Shown here piece after piece: positions 25,004-34,550 of a stretch of DNA of 64,000 bases. How positions within the stretch are numbered: position 1 is the first letter of the stretch; every line of letters starts with the position of its first letter. This stretch comes from Microbacterium hatanonis. Its GTDB lineage: Bacteria; Actinomycetota; Actinomycetes; Actinomycetales; Microbacteriaceae. Under the pieces are notes generated by a model, which saw only the letters and a list, made by a program, of their open reading frames with translations, searched no databases and had not been told where the DNA came from. The DNA lies in assembly GCF_008017415.1 (NCBI RefSeq), contig NZ_VRSV01000001.1, forward strand, positions 1,054,001 to 1,118,000, read 5' to 3'. Both the position numbers and the translations under genes were made by a program.

Positions 25004-26035
25004 TCAGTGTCCTACCCCGGCAGCGACGCCCCGCCGCGCCGCCGCACGAGCGGATGCCGCGGCAACCTCCTCGGCGACCAACTCCCCGTTGATCGTCAGC
25101 GCCGCCATCGCGCCCGATCCCATCGCGATCGGCACGAGCGCGTTCGGAATCCCCGAGTTCCCCACGGCGAACACCCCGTCGACGCTGGTTCGGCCGAATC
25201 CGTCGACGGCGGTCCACGCGCCGATCGGCGTCTCGGTCTGCGTGACCCCGAGCTGCCGCAGCGGCTCGTCGAGCGCGGTCGGCGTCGGCTGTGCGAACAC
25301 CACGTCCACAGGAGCGATCGTTCCATCGGCGAGCCCCAGCCCGGTGAGCGTGTCGCCGTCCGTGACCACGTGGGTGACGGCGCGGTCTTCGATGCGCATG
25401 CCGCGTTCCTCCAGCAGCATCCGCTCTTCGTCGGGAATCTGGCCCGCGAGCGACGTGAACAAGGTGATGTCGTCGGAGTACGCCCGCAGCATGTGGGCGA
25501 CGTGCAGGCCCATCACCGAGCCTGCGAGAACGCCGATCGCGGTGCCGGATGCTTCGTAGCCATCGCAGTACGGGCACGCCACGACCCCGCGTCCCCACTG
25601 CTCGGCGAGTCCCGGAACATCGGGCAGTTGGTCGCGCGTGCCGGTTGCGACGATCAGCCGGCGCCCGGCGGCGCGGGCGCCGGAGTCGGTGACGACCTCG
25701 AATCCGTCCGCCGTCGCGCGCGTCTCCACGACCCGGGCGTTCTCGATGACGCCGTCGACGGCCCGAACCTCGCGGTATCCGTCGGAGACGAGGGCGAGCG
25801 GCGAGTACCCGTCGCGGCTCAGAACACCGTGCATGTGCGGCGCGAACCTGTTGCGCGGCTGGTGCGCGTCGAGCACGAGCACACGACGCCGGGCGCGGGC
25901 GAGGATCAGCGCCGCGCTGAGACCGGCAGCGCCGCCGCCGATGATGATGACGTCCCAGAGCTCGCCCGAGATGTCGGGGTTCTGGTCTGCGGACTGAGGG
26001 GCGGATGCTGCGGAGATCTGTTCGTCGTGCGTCAT
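25004..26035 (-). CDS. Thioredoxin-reductase-like FAD/NAD(P) oxidoreductase
   Basis: Flavoprotein of 343 residues in the pyridine-nucleotide disulfide oxidoreductase family. FAD motif VIIIGGGAAGLSAALILARA, redox-type motif VACPYCDGYE (CxxC as in thioredoxin reductase) and a second ATG(T)RD motif are visible. The NAD(P) motif (GVLAGSVMGLHVAHML) is degenerate, as in other low-similarity TrxB-like enzymes. The FAVGNSGIPNALVPIAMGSG tail binds the FAD ring. A role in thiol-disulfide or nitroreductive metabolism is possible; the partner is not visible. It is divergent from the XRE/cupin regulator, which might control it. Confidence 0.87.
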   Translation of the reverse strand: MTHDEQISAASAPQSADQNPDISGELWDVIIIGGGAAGLSAALILARARRRVLVLDAHQPRNRFAPHMHGVLSRDGYSPLALVSDGYREVRAVDGVIENARVVETRATADGFEVVTDSGARAAGRRLIVATGTRDQLPDVPGLAEQWGRGVVACPYCDGYEASGTAIGVLAGSVMGLHVAHMLRAYSDDITLFTSLAGQIPDEERMLLEERGMRIEDRAVTHVVTDGDTLTGLGLADGTIAPVDVVFAQPTPTALDEPLRQLGVTQTETPIGAWTAVDGFGRTSVDGVFAVGNSGIPNALVPIAMGSGAMAALTINGELVAEEVAAASARAAARRGVAAGVGH

Positions 26036-26104
26036 ATCCCTCACGATGCTCGACTGATAGCGTGTCAGCAAATATCGATGCCGAATTGGCAAGAACGGAG
26101 CGGG

Positions 26105-26677
26105 ATGCTCGACGACTCCCTCGCGCTCATCGGTGCGCGGCTGAAGAACTGGCGCGAGAAGCGCAGCATGACCCTCGCTGAGCTGTCGGAGACGACGGGC
26201 ATCTCCTCGAGCACCCTCTCGCGACTCGAGTCGGGCAAGCGCGCGCCGAACCTCGAGCTGGTCGTGCCGATCGCGCGTGCACTGCGGCTCGAGTTGGACG
26301 ACATCGTGCCGCGAGCGGCTCCCGATCCGCGCGTCAAGCGCACGACGAAGAGCATCGGCGGCACGCAGTACGAGACGCTCTCGCCCGAGTCGAGCCCGGT
26401 GCAGACGTACAAGGTGACCTTCCCGGCGCATCCGCCGGGCGTCGTCGCGGTTCCCGAGCCGAAGGTGCACGACGGGCAGGAGTGGCTCTACGTGCTGTCG
26501 GGTCGGCTGCGTCTGGTGATCGGCGAGCAAGACGTGACGCTGGGCCCGGGGGAGGCGGCGGAGTTCGACACGCGCATCCCGCACTGGCTCGCGGCGACCG
26601 GGGCGGGGCCGGCGGAGGTGCTGTCGATCTTCAGCAAAGAGGGGAAGCGGATTCACCTGCGGGCGCGGGGCGGGTGA
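26105..26677 (+). CDS. XRE-family regulator with C-terminal cupin domain
   Basis: Regulator of 190 residues. The N-terminal helix-turn-helix (LAELSETTGISSSTLSRLES) belongs to the Cro/C1 family, followed by a single cupin sensor domain with DGQEWLYVLSGRLRLV and the second metal/sugar motif PGEAAEFDTRIPHWL. Such HTH-cupin regulators usually respond to small molecules or metals. It is transcribed divergently from the TrxB-like gene with a 69-bp gap and is the probable regulator of that gene. I chose the ATG at 26105, which has GGAG 4 nt upstream; the ATG at 26078 has none. Confidence 0.88.
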   Translation: MLDDSLALIGARLKNWREKRSMTLAELSETTGISSSTLSRLESGKRAPNLELVVPIARALRLELDDIVPRAAPDPRVKRTTKSIGGTQYETLSPESSPVQTYKVTFPAHPPGVVAVPEPKVHDGQEWLYVLSGRLRLVIGEQDVTLGPGEAAEFDTRIPHWLAATGAGPAEVLSIFSKEGKRIHLRARGG

Positions 26678-26703
26678 AACCTGCCTGCGGGCGATGCGGC
26701 GGA

Positions 26704-27645
26704 TCAGACGATCGGTACGGCCGTCCCGGTGACCGTGATGCCTCCGTGGGACGGCACGTCGACGAGCAGAAGGCTCGGTCTTCCCACGTGTCGCCCCTGG
26801 TGCACGATCACCCGCGCCGGGGGAGCGAGCAGTTGCAGTTCGCGAAGATACGCGCCGAGCGAGGCCGCTGCTGAGCCCGTGGCGGGGTCTTCGGTGATAT
26901 CGCCGACGGGGAACAGATTGCGGGCCTCGACGACCGTGGGTCCTGAGCCGTGTGAGATCTGACGGCAGACGACGGTGACCGTGCCCGCCCACCCTTGCCG
27001 ATCCATCAGCGTTCTCATCCCGGCCGGGTCGAAGCGGAATGCGTCGAAGACGGCCTGCTCGCGAACCGCGACGACGGGATGCCAGTTTCCGGCGTATGCC
27101 TCTCGCAGCGGCCAGCTGTCGTCGAGGTCAGATCGGCGGAGGCCGAGGAGCGACAGCAGCTGATCGGCGACATCGGAATCGAGATCACGGAGTGCGGGTT
27201 CGACGCTGGTGAACGACGCGGTCACGGGGCCGTCGGGCGCGCTCGCGGTGTCGCGAGACGTCTCGATCGACACGCGGCCGACGGGAGTGTCGATCACGAA
27301 CGGACCGACCCCGCGACGCTCTGCCAGCGCGACCGCTGTCACGACGGTCGCATGCCCGCAGAAGGGCACCTCGGCGTCGGGCGAGAAATAGCGCAGGCGC
27401 ACGGTGCGGTCGTTCGCGTCGTCGCCGGGATCGACGACGAACGCCGTCTCGGCGTAGCCCACTTCGGTCGCGATGCGCTGCATGTCAGCATCGGTCAGGT
27501 GCCCGGCATTCAACAAGACACCCGCGGGGTTACCGCCGCCGGGCTCATCGGCGAAGGCCGCGAGACGCAGAACCTGCTCGGGGCCCTTGGGCTCGGAATG
27601 GGGTGAGGATGCGGGACGCTCGGCCACCACACCACCCTGCCCCAT
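26704..27645 (-). CDS. PhzF-family isomerase/epimerase
   Basis: Protein of about 313 residues of the PhzF/DAP-epimerase-like fold. It has the two-domain PhzF pattern: GNPAGVLLNAGHL, RYFSPDAEVPFCGHAT (with the acidic catalytic context) and EDPATGSAAASLGAYL in the second half. Family members catalyse isomerisations of small metabolites; the substrate here is unknown. Two GTG codons at 27630 and 27627 and the ATG at 27645 are all possible starts, and the first residues (to about 22) are not conserved-looking. Confidence 0.85.
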   Translation of the reverse strand: MGQGGVVAERPASSPHSEPKGPEQVLRLAAFADEPGGGNPAGVLLNAGHLTDADMQRIATEVGYAETAFVVDPGDDANDRTVRLRYFSPDAEVPFCGHATVVTAVALAERRGVGPFVIDTPVGRVSIETSRDTASAPDGPVTASFTSVEPALRDLDSDVADQLLSLLGLRRSDLDDSWPLREAYAGNWHPVVAVREQAVFDAFRFDPAGMRTLMDRQGWAGTVTVVCRQISHGSGPTVVEARNLFPVGDITEDPATGSAAASLGAYLRELQLLAPPARVIVHQGRHVGRPSLLLVDVPSHGGITVTGTAVPIV

Positions 27646-27710
27646 TACACGACGGAACGGCCGTTCATTGCCGATCGAGCAGTGCGGTGCCGGTGGGTTG
27701 AGGTCGATCC

Positions 27711-27887
27711 GTGAATCTCGAGCCTTTCGCGCTGTTGGTGTTCTTGTCCGTGGAGATCGGTCTGCTCGCGGTCGTGCTGGCCCTGCTGGTGGCCTTCTAC
27801 GTCATCCGCCCTCGTTTCGCGAAGAACCGCGGCGCGAAAGCGGCATCGATGCCCGCGGCACTCGCCGACACGCCCAGCGAAACCTGA
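27711..27887 (+). CDS. Small single-span membrane protein (58 residues)
   Basis: Short open frame from GTG at 27711 to TGA at 27887. Residues 5-32 form one uncharged helix (FALLVFLSVEIGLLAVVLALL), followed by a basic FYVIRPRFAKNRGAK, which predicts an N-out, C-in protein. GAGG at 27700-27703 lies 7 nt upstream, matching a Shine-Dalgarno. It lies alone in the 308-bp gap between two genes on the other strand. No family is recognised; a gene is plausible rather than proven. Confidence 0.5.
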   Translation: MNLEPFALLVFLSVEIGLLAVVLALLVAFYVIRPRFAKNRGAKAASMPAALADTPSET

Positions 27888-27953
27888 GCGTCCACTCCCC
27901 GATCACCCACCGGCAGGGAGATCTGCAGAAGTACGGTCTCTCGCAGCGTCGCA

Positions 27954-28886
27954 CTACTGCGCAGTGACCTTCGATGCGCTGTTGCGGAAGTCGGTGGGGG
28001 AGACGCCGGTCTCGCGTTTGAAGGCGGTGCTGAAGGCGTAGGCATTCGTGTACCCGACGGTCCGGCCGACGGCGGCGATCGTCTGGTTCGGGTCGTGCAG
28101 CAGATCGCGGGCGAGGGTGAGGCGCCAGTTCGTGAGGTAGGCCATCGGCGACTGCCCGACACCGGCGCGGAATCGTGAGGCGAGAGTCGCGCGCGAGACG
28201 GTGGCGTGGCGGGCGAGGGCTTCGATCGTCCAAGGTTCCTCCGGCCGGTCGTGCAGGCAGGCCAGCGCCGCGGTGACGATCGGGTCGTCGCAGGTGAGCC
28301 AGGAGTGGGCTCGGTCGTCTGAGCTTTCGGTCCATCGACGGATGGTGTTGACGGTGAGCACGTCGAGCAGGCGGTCGATCACGATCTGCCCTGCAGCGTC
28401 TTCGCGGGCGATCTCGTGCGCGAGCATGCTCACGGTGGGGTCCGTCCTTACGGTGCCGCGGACCACCAGGAGCCGGGGAAGTGCGTTCTCGACGAGCCCG
28501 GCGATATCGCGGGGGCGGTTGTAGGTGCCGATGAGCAGGGTGGTCTCGCCGTGGGCGGTGTTTCCCCACCGGCGGACGCCGGTTCTCATTTCGCTGCGCA
28601 GATCTCGGCCGTCCAGACTTCGGCACAGTTGGTCGCGACCGATCTCGATCGACGCTGCGCTGCCATCCACGTCGGTGACGAGGTAGGGGTTCGGGCCGCG
28701 AACCACGGCGATATCGCCGTCGTCGATGAGCGTTCCATCGATCCGGGCCGCGCCCCGCAGCACCGCGATGACGGTCAACGCTGCTTCGTCTTGCACGTCA
28801 ATTCCCCAACTCCCCGCCATGTCGATGACGAGCGCGAATGCCCGCGACGCGCGGGGGCCGCCGAGGAAGTATCCGAGGGGATCCAT
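27954..28886 (-). CDS. AraC-family regulator with N-terminal cupin-like domain
   Basis: Regulator of 310 residues. The N-terminal 180 residues look like the AraC-binding-like/cupin_6 domain (DVQDEAALTVIAVLRGAARI) and the C-terminal 100 residues hold the two-helix-turn-helix AraC domain (EALARHATVSRATLASRFRA, and SPMAYLTNWRLTLARDLL). The downstream, divergent NmrA-like gene starts 80 bp away, so regulation of that gene is the natural guess. A -10 box fits the ATG at 28886. Confidence 0.88.
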   Translation of the reverse strand: MDPLGYFLGGPRASRAFALVIDMAGSWGIDVQDEAALTVIAVLRGAARIDGTLIDDGDIAVVRGPNPYLVTDVDGSAASIEIGRDQLCRSLDGRDLRSEMRTGVRRWGNTAHGETTLLIGTYNRPRDIAGLVENALPRLLVVRGTVRTDPTVSMLAHEIAREDAAGQIVIDRLLDVLTVNTIRRWTESSDDRAHSWLTCDDPIVTAALACLHDRPEEPWTIEALARHATVSRATLASRFRAGVGQSPMAYLTNWRLTLARDLLHDPNQTIAAVGRTVGYTNAYAFSTAFKRETGVSPTDFRNSASKVTAQ

Positions 28887-28892
28887 GGCGTC

Positions 28893-28898
28893 AGGCTA
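28893..28898 (-). promoter_or_regulatory. -10 box TAGCCT of the AraC-family gene
   Basis: On the minus strand, 6 nt before the ATG at 28886. Confidence 0.5.
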
Positions 28899-28966
28899 GA
28901 CGATCGCGAAGGAAATCTGGCGTTCAAACTATTCACAGTCTGCTTGAGACCGGATGGGATGGGTGC

Positions 28967-29773
28967 ATGACAGCGATTCTTCTCGGCGGCGCTGGCCGCA
29001 CCGGCTCCCGGATCCATGACCGTCTCCGTCGGGCGGGGCGACCGGTCTCGTATGCGTCGCGCCGCACCGGGTTCGATTGGGATGACCCGTCGACGTGGAC
29101 GCCCGCCATCACGTCCGCCACGGCTCTCTACGTCTGTTATTCGCCCGACCTCGCTTGCCCCGGCGTCGCCGAGAAGATGGCCGCGCTGGGGCGGGCGGCG
29201 TTGTCGGCGGGTGTGGAGCGTCTGGTTCTGCTCTCGGGAAGAGGCGAGCAGGGCGCTCGTGCCAGCGAAGACGCACTGAGGGATGCCGGCGTGCCCACCG
29301 CCGTGCTGCGGTGCTCCTGGTTCCAGCAGAATTTCTCAGAGCACTTCCTCGCCGGGCCGGTTCGCCGCGGCCGGCTCCGGCTGCCCGCGCCCGACGTTCG
29401 CGAAGCGTTCGTCGACCTCGACGACGTCGCCGACGCCGCGGTCGTCGCCCTCACTGGTGAACGTCCCGATGACGCCACGTACGAACTCTCCGGCCCAGAA
29501 CTCCTGACCTTCGCAGACGCGGCGGCAGTGCTGGCGTCAGCGATGGGTCGCCCCGTGACCTTCGAGCCCGCGACGGTGACGGACTTCGTCGCCGACCTGG
29601 CGCTCGACGGCATCCCCTCGGACGAAGCCGAACCTCTCGCGCACCTCTTCACCGAGATCCTCGACGGACGCAACGCGTCGATCACCGAGGGAGTCGAACG
29701 GATGCTGCAGCGGCCTCCCTCCACGTTCGCGGCGTACGCGCAGCGGGCGGCGGCGGCAGGCGCATGGGCGTGA
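28967..29773 (+). CDS. NmrA-like NAD(P)-binding protein
   Basis: Protein of 268 residues with an N-terminal Rossmann motif AILLGGAGRTGSRI (GxxGxxG) typical of atypical SDRs of the NmrA/HSCARG group, then KMAALGRAALSAGVERLV and a PTAVLRCSWFQQNFSE segment that is a signature of this group. These proteins bind NAD(P) and act as redox sensors or as reductases. The classical Tyr-x-x-x-Lys triad is absent. It precedes and overlaps the DUF1772 gene by 10 nt and is divergent from the AraC-type gene. The ATG at 28967 has GGGATGGG upstream. Confidence 0.85.
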   Translation: MTAILLGGAGRTGSRIHDRLRRAGRPVSYASRRTGFDWDDPSTWTPAITSATALYVCYSPDLACPGVAEKMAALGRAALSAGVERLVLLSGRGEQGARASEDALRDAGVPTAVLRCSWFQQNFSEHFLAGPVRRGRLRLPAPDVREAFVDLDDVADAAVVALTGERPDDATYELSGPELLTFADAAAVLASAMGRPVTFEPATVTDFVADLALDGIPSDEAEPLAHLFTEILDGRNASITEGVERMLQRPPSTFAAYAQRAAAAGAWA

Positions 29774-30201
29774 TCGTGGCGCTGGCGGCGATCGGTTCGT
29801 CGCTCCTCGCCGGTGTCTACGCATCGTTCGCAATGATCGTGATGCCCGCGTTACGACGGCGGGGCCCGGCGGAGGCGAGCGCAACCATGGTCGAGATCAA
29901 CGCCCGGGCAGAGCGCGGACCGTTCATCGTGCTCTTCCTCGCTGTCACAGCGGTCGCCGCTGTCCTTGCTGTGAGTGCACTGGCGCGGCAGTCGGCAGGG
30001 GGCGCCATCGTCGCGGGCGCCGCCCTGGGCAGCAGCGCGATCACCGTCGCCGCGAACGTGCCTGCGAACCGTCGGCTCGCTCGCGAGGGGGAGGCCTTCT
30101 GGCCCACCTACCAAGCGCGCTGGAACAGGTGGAACGCCGTGCGCGCCGTCGTGGCCGCCGTGGCTCCGGTCGCCGCGGTCGTCGGCATCCGCGCCCTGTA
30201 G
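29764..30201 (+). CDS. DUF1772-family membrane protein
   Basis: Membrane protein of 145 residues with four hydrophobic helices. It fits DUF1772 (anthrone-oxygenase-like): SLLAGVYASFAMIVMPALRR at the start, NVPANRRLAREGEAFWP in the middle loop and a W-x-x-W-N stretch (ARWNRWNAVRAVVA). It overlaps the NmrA-like gene by 10 nt and is probably cotranscribed, which suggests a small redox operon under the AraC regulator. No enzymatic residue set is established for this family. Confidence 0.8.
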   Translation: MGVIVALAAIGSSLLAGVYASFAMIVMPALRRRGPAEASATMVEINARAERGPFIVLFLAVTAVAAVLAVSALARQSAGGAIVAGAALGSSAITVAANVPANRRLAREGEAFWPTYQARWNRWNAVRAVVAAVAPVAAVVGIRAL

Positions 30202-30205
30202 CCGA

Positions 30206-30535
30206 TCAGTCGGGAACGATCACCACGCGTTCGATGAGGTCGCCGCGCAGGGTGAAGCGGAAAGGGCTCGTGCCGTTGAATCCGTTTCCTGTGACCTTCA
30301 GGTGCACCAGGTAGGTCTCGGGCTCGGTCTCGTCCACGATGTCGGTGAGCACGAAGTGCGATTGCTTGCCGATGTTGTCGGTGCGATCCCACTGCCGGAT
30401 GCCCTCGCGGCCGTGGGCCACGCGGCCCCAGTCGTCGAGAGAGCCGTCCTCGGTGAACGCTGCGACGAAGGCTTCGGAGTCGCCCGCGTTCGTGGCCTCG
30501 ATGAAGGTGGCGATGGGAGCGGGCGTATCGATCAT
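30206..30535 (-). CDS. SnoaL-like nuclear-transport-factor-2 fold protein
   Basis: Protein of 109 residues with an NTF2/SnoaL-like cone fold: FIEATNAGDSEAFVAAFTED at the start, DDWGRVAHGREGIRQW in the middle and beta strands at the end. Members include cyclases, isomerases and scaffold proteins, so the reaction cannot be named. AGGA (AGGATCAGACC) precedes the ATG with 7-nt spacing, an SD-led start. It converges on the DUF1772 gene with a 4-bp gap. Confidence 0.8.
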   Translation of the reverse strand: MIDTPAPIATFIEATNAGDSEAFVAAFTEDGSLDDWGRVAHGREGIRQWDRTDNIGKQSHFVLTDIVDETEPETYLVHLKVTGNGFNGTSPFRFTLRGDLIERVVIVPD

Positions 30536-30602
30536 GGTCTGATCCTGCGCGCTCGCCGACTCGCAGTCCAGGTCGGGTCGTCCCACCGACGGGCGCGACG
30601 GC

Positions 30603-31469
30603 TCAGGACCGTTCCACGGGCAGCCACAGCTCGCACGTGGCTGTGCTGAAGTCGTCGGCCCGGTCGAGCACGGCGACGATGGACGGCCCAGGGCGCAGCC
30701 GCCACGGGTGGGACGGAAACCAGTCCGTCGCCGTGGCCGCCCACGCCGACTGAAGGGCGTCGGGATGCTTCCCCTCCGTGCGGAAAACCGCCCACGTTCC
30801 CGCGGGCACCTCGATCGCGTCCAGGTCATCCGGCACAGGAGTCGCGTCATCGACGGCGACGCCGTGCAGATAGGTGAGTTCGCTTCCCTCTGTGTAATCG
30901 GGATCGACGTCGGCGGTCACCTGAAGGAGCCCCGCGGGTTCCGCGCCGCTGAGTTCTTTCAGTCGGGAGTGCTGTGCCGCGGGGAGCGAGGAGATGTGCT
31001 GCTGGATGTGCGGGTTGACGCCGTGATGGATGAGCGGCACGCGGGCGGCATGGCCGACGAGGCGGAAGGCCGACCGGTCTGCAAGGCGAGTGTCCATGGT
31101 GATGTTCCCTTCTACGGTCAGGCGGAACCTGAGCTGCGGTTGTGTGCGAAGGGGGCCGCCGTTGCGCCGAACGTCGCCGGGGCCGACGCCGTGCACCGAC
31201 CGGAACGCCCGGGCGAAGGCCTCTGTCGACCCGTAGCCGTAGCGCGCCGCGATGGACAGCTGACCTTCGTCGTCGAGAACGTCTGCTGCGGCGACCGTCA
31301 TTCGGCGGCGGCGAACGTACTCCGACAACGGCATACCGGCGAGCGACGAGAACATCCGTCGTAGGTGGTACTCCGTCGTGCCGAGCCCACGCGCCAGTTC
31401 CGCCACGTCGAGGTCGTCGGTCAGATGATCCTCGATCAGCTCTACCAGTCTGTTCAGCTCAGCGATCAC
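30603..31469 (-). CDS. AraC-family regulator with GyrI-like effector domain
   Basis: Regulator of 288 residues. The N-terminal 100 residues form the AraC DNA-binding domain (DVAELARGLGTTEYHLRRMF and TVAAADVLDDEGQLSIAARY), linked to a C-terminal GyrI/SOUL-type effector domain (from VGHAARVPLIHHG to ELWLPVERS). This arrangement is typical of small-molecule-sensing activators in the Rob/BmrR group. The start is GTG at 31469 with GGGAGAG 4 nt upstream; the longer reading to 31490 adds seven unremarkable codons. The target genes are not obvious, although the SnoaL-like gene follows on the same strand. Confidence 0.85.
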   Translation of the reverse strand: MIAELNRLVELIEDHLTDDLDVAELARGLGTTEYHLRRMFSSLAGMPLSEYVRRRRMTVAAADVLDDEGQLSIAARYGYGSTEAFARAFRSVHGVGPGDVRRNGGPLRTQPQLRFRLTVEGNITMDTRLADRSAFRLVGHAARVPLIHHGVNPHIQQHISSLPAAQHSRLKELSGAEPAGLLQVTADVDPDYTEGSELTYLHGVAVDDATPVPDDLDAIEVPAGTWAVFRTEGKHPDALQSAWAATATDWFPSHPWRLRPGPSIVAVLDRADDFSTATCELWLPVERS

Positions 31470-31568
31470 GGCTCTCCCTTCGGCCTCCACACTTCCGGGC
31501 CGTCACGATCCGGACCCTACTATCGCGGTTCGATCGGGTCGCCTCCAGGATGCTGCGAGCAGCCGCCC

Positions 31569-31574
31569 TAGGCT
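31569..31574 (+). promoter_or_regulatory. -10 box TAGGCT of the SF2 helicase gene
   Basis: TAGGCT ends 6 nt before the GTG at 31581. Confidence 0.5.
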
Positions 31575-31580
31575 GATCCG

Positions 31581-34481
31581 GTGCCCGCTCCCACCTCGCT
31601 CGCGTCGTGGCGCTTCACCGGCACACTGCGCCACTATCAAGCCGACGTCCTCGACCGCATCGACGTCGTCGCCCCGGGTCCGCTTCACATCGTCGCGCCG
31701 CCGGGCTCGGGCAAGACCCTGCTCGGACTGCTCCTCGCGCAACGCCGCGGCGCCCGCACTGTCGTGCTCGCCCCGACGACGACGATCCGCTCGCAGTGGG
31801 CGCGGCACGCGGCATCCCTCTCTCGTGACGCGGGCGCGCTGTCCGAAGATGCCGGGAACCCCGGCGACCTCACTGTGCTGACGTACCAGGCGCTCAGCGT
31901 GCTCGACTCGGCCAATCCGTTCGCCGACCTCGCGCGCCGACGCTGGCTCGGCGACCTCGAGCAGGACGGCAGAACTGCGGAAGCCGCCGAGCAGTGGCTC
32001 TCCGACCTCGAAGCCGGCAACCCGCAGCCCTATAAGCGCGGCATCGCGAGCCGCTCGCGCACCATCCGCCGGCAGCTCGCGAAGGAGAACCCCGAGACGC
32101 TCGTTCAGGCGCTGCATCCGAACGCGCTCGCGCTCATCGACCGGCTCGTCGCCCACGGGGTCGAGACGATCGTGCTCGACGAATGCCACCACCTGCTCGA
32201 CCACTGGGCGCTCGTCGTCGCGACTCTCGCGGCGCGCATACGCGCCACTGGCGTAGAGCCGCTGCTCATCGGACTGACGGCCACCCTGCCGAGCCCCGAC
32301 GACGCGAACGAGTACGACAACTACACGTCGCTGCTCGGCGACGTGGATTACGAGGTTCCGGTGCCGGCGGTCGTGCGGGAGGGCAACCTCGCGCCCTACC
32401 GCGACCTCGTGCGCTTCGCCGAGCCCACCCGCGACGAGCTCGCGTTCCTCGCCGCGCACGCCGACGGGCTCGCTGTGCTGCTGCGCACCACGTTCGCGCA
32501 TCAGACCGGGCTCGCGTTCCTGATCCATAAGCTTCAACCTGAGCCTGAGACCCGCGACGAACTCGAGCCGCCAGCGCCGGGCGTCGACGAAGACCGACGC
32601 CTCGCGCGGGCGTTCGCCGACGACTTCGGTGGATCCGAAGCGGCAGCGGCGATGCTCGCGACGGCGTCGCCGCAGCATCCGCTCGTCTCGCTGCTTCCCG
32701 ATGTCGCGCGTCGGCCGCCGACCACCGACGAGTCGCTGCGCCTGCTCGCGCGCTTCGCGCTCGACCGGCTGCTGCCGAACCCTGATGAAGAGGCGCGGTG
32801 GCGGCGTATCCGCCGCACGCTCGCCGACTTCGGATACTCCCTCACCGACCGGGGCGTGCGCCGCACGCGCGACCCCGTCGACACGATGCTCGCCTCGTCG
32901 CTCGCGAAAGACTTCGCGGCGTGCGACATCCTGCGGATCGAACGCGAGGCGCTCGGCGACGAACGACTGCGCGCGCTCGTCGTCACCGACTTCGCCGAGC
33001 ACGGTAACGCCCACGGTGGGCTCGTCGGCACCGCCGGAGCGCTCCGCACTCTCGGCGTGGTCGTCGCCGACACCGCGACGCACACGCTACGGCCGATGCT
33101 CGTCACCGGCGGGCATACCCGCATCGCCGCGCGCGACGCCGACGTGCTCGTGCCGGCATTGGGCGAGCTGCTGGGCATACCGGTCGCGGCAGTTCCTCTG
33201 CTCGAAGACACCCAGGTGGCCGAGGTGCACGCGCCGGGTGTCGGTGCCGAGCGACTCGTGCGCGCAGCATCCGTTCTGCTCACCCGCGGCACGGTGCAGG
33301 TCGTCGTCGGCACGCGCGGACTCTTCGGCGAGGGCTGAGATTGCCCCGCCGTGAACACGCTGATCGACCTCACGACGGTCGCGACGGCCTCGGCCACCCA
33401 GCAGCTGCGCGGACGCACCCTGCGCCTCGACCCCGTGTGGCCCGAGAAGGTCGCCCACAACTGGACCGTCACCGCCCTGCTGCCGCCGAGCTTTCCCCTC
33501 GAGGCGCAGCCCGACGGGTCACGCCTGCGGCGCAAGCACGCTCGGCTGTGGGGGCTCGACTCCGACGGCCCCTCGCGTGTCGTGCGGGGGCTGTCGATCG
33601 CGCTTCCGTCAGCGGCGCAGGCGGGTGTGCGGGCGGTGACGGCGAAGGATGCCGACGCCTCGATCGATGCGTTGAACGAGATGCTCGTGCTGCCGCCACG
33701 AGAGAAGACCCGCGTCGACTGGCGCATCGGCGAGCCCTACGTCGACCGCGAGGGCGTCAGCGCGCTCGTGGCGCGGCGGGCGACGGCGCCGGTGTTCCGC
33801 ACGAGCGTGCGGGGCTCCCGCGCGCTCGGTGGGGCGCTCGGCGGTGCGACGTCGCTGGCGGTCGGCGGCAGCATCCTGTCGCTCGCGACCCTCGAAGACG
33901 CGGGAGTCATCGTCAGCTTCGCGCTGATCGCCGCCGCTGTCTGGCTGGGCATCCCGCTGGCGAAGGCGTGGAGTCGAGAGCGGGCGCAGGTCTCGCGGAC
34001 GGCCGCGACCTATCGCCGCATCGCCGACGTCGTCTGGCGGTCGCTGCGCAGCGCGGGCCGGGTCGCCGCCGTCTCGGCGCACCCCGTGGTGGTCGAGAGC
34101 GAGCGAGACGGTCTGACGACGGTGAGCGTCGAGACCCCGGATGCTGCGCCCGCCGATCAGCGCACCTTCGCCGACGCCCTGGCCGAGCTGTTCGGGCCGG
34201 TGCGCACCCCGCGCTTCCTGCTGCAGACGGGACAGGGCGGGCGCGCGTGGATCGTTCGGAAGGTGCTCGGGCGTTCGGGGGAGCCGCAGTACCTGCCGGT
34301 GCCGGCGGCGATCGGCCGACGCCGCGAAGACGCCGAGGCATTCGCCGCCCTGTGGGAGCGCGAGGTCGGCCCATGCGCTCTGCACGCCATGGACAGTCCC
34401 GAGCAGCTCGCGCTGATGGCCACCGCGCGACGCGGCGGGGGAGACGCTCCGTCTGCGCTCACCCGCGAGGAGTGGCGGTAG
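31581..34481 (+). pseudogene. SF2 DEAD/DEAH-type helicase split by an in-frame TGA at a conserved Trp codon
   Basis: Reads as one 966-residue superfamily 2 helicase in a single frame, broken by TGA at 33336-33338 (codon 586). Upstream: motif I APPGSGKTLLG and DEAH-box VLDECHH. The stop falls in LFGEG(stop)DCPAVNTLIDLTT, where family members read FGEGW[DN]CP, so one G-to-A change of TGG explains it; no bases are lost. Downstream, motif VI is QQLRGRTLRL, then a C-terminal region with two hydrophobic stretches (about 757-795) that could be a membrane hairpin. A GTG at 33351 could reinitiate a 376-residue fragment, while the first part (585 residues) lacks motif VI and cannot be a full helicase. 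Base-call error, pseudogene and readthrough are all open; the intact sequence on both sides favours a recent change. Confidence 0.8.
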
Positions 34482-34550
34482 GCGGGCGCGCTCCGCCTTG
34501 CCGCTTCGATTCACGGCGCAATGGGCGCGGGAGTGAGGAGGCGCGCGCGC

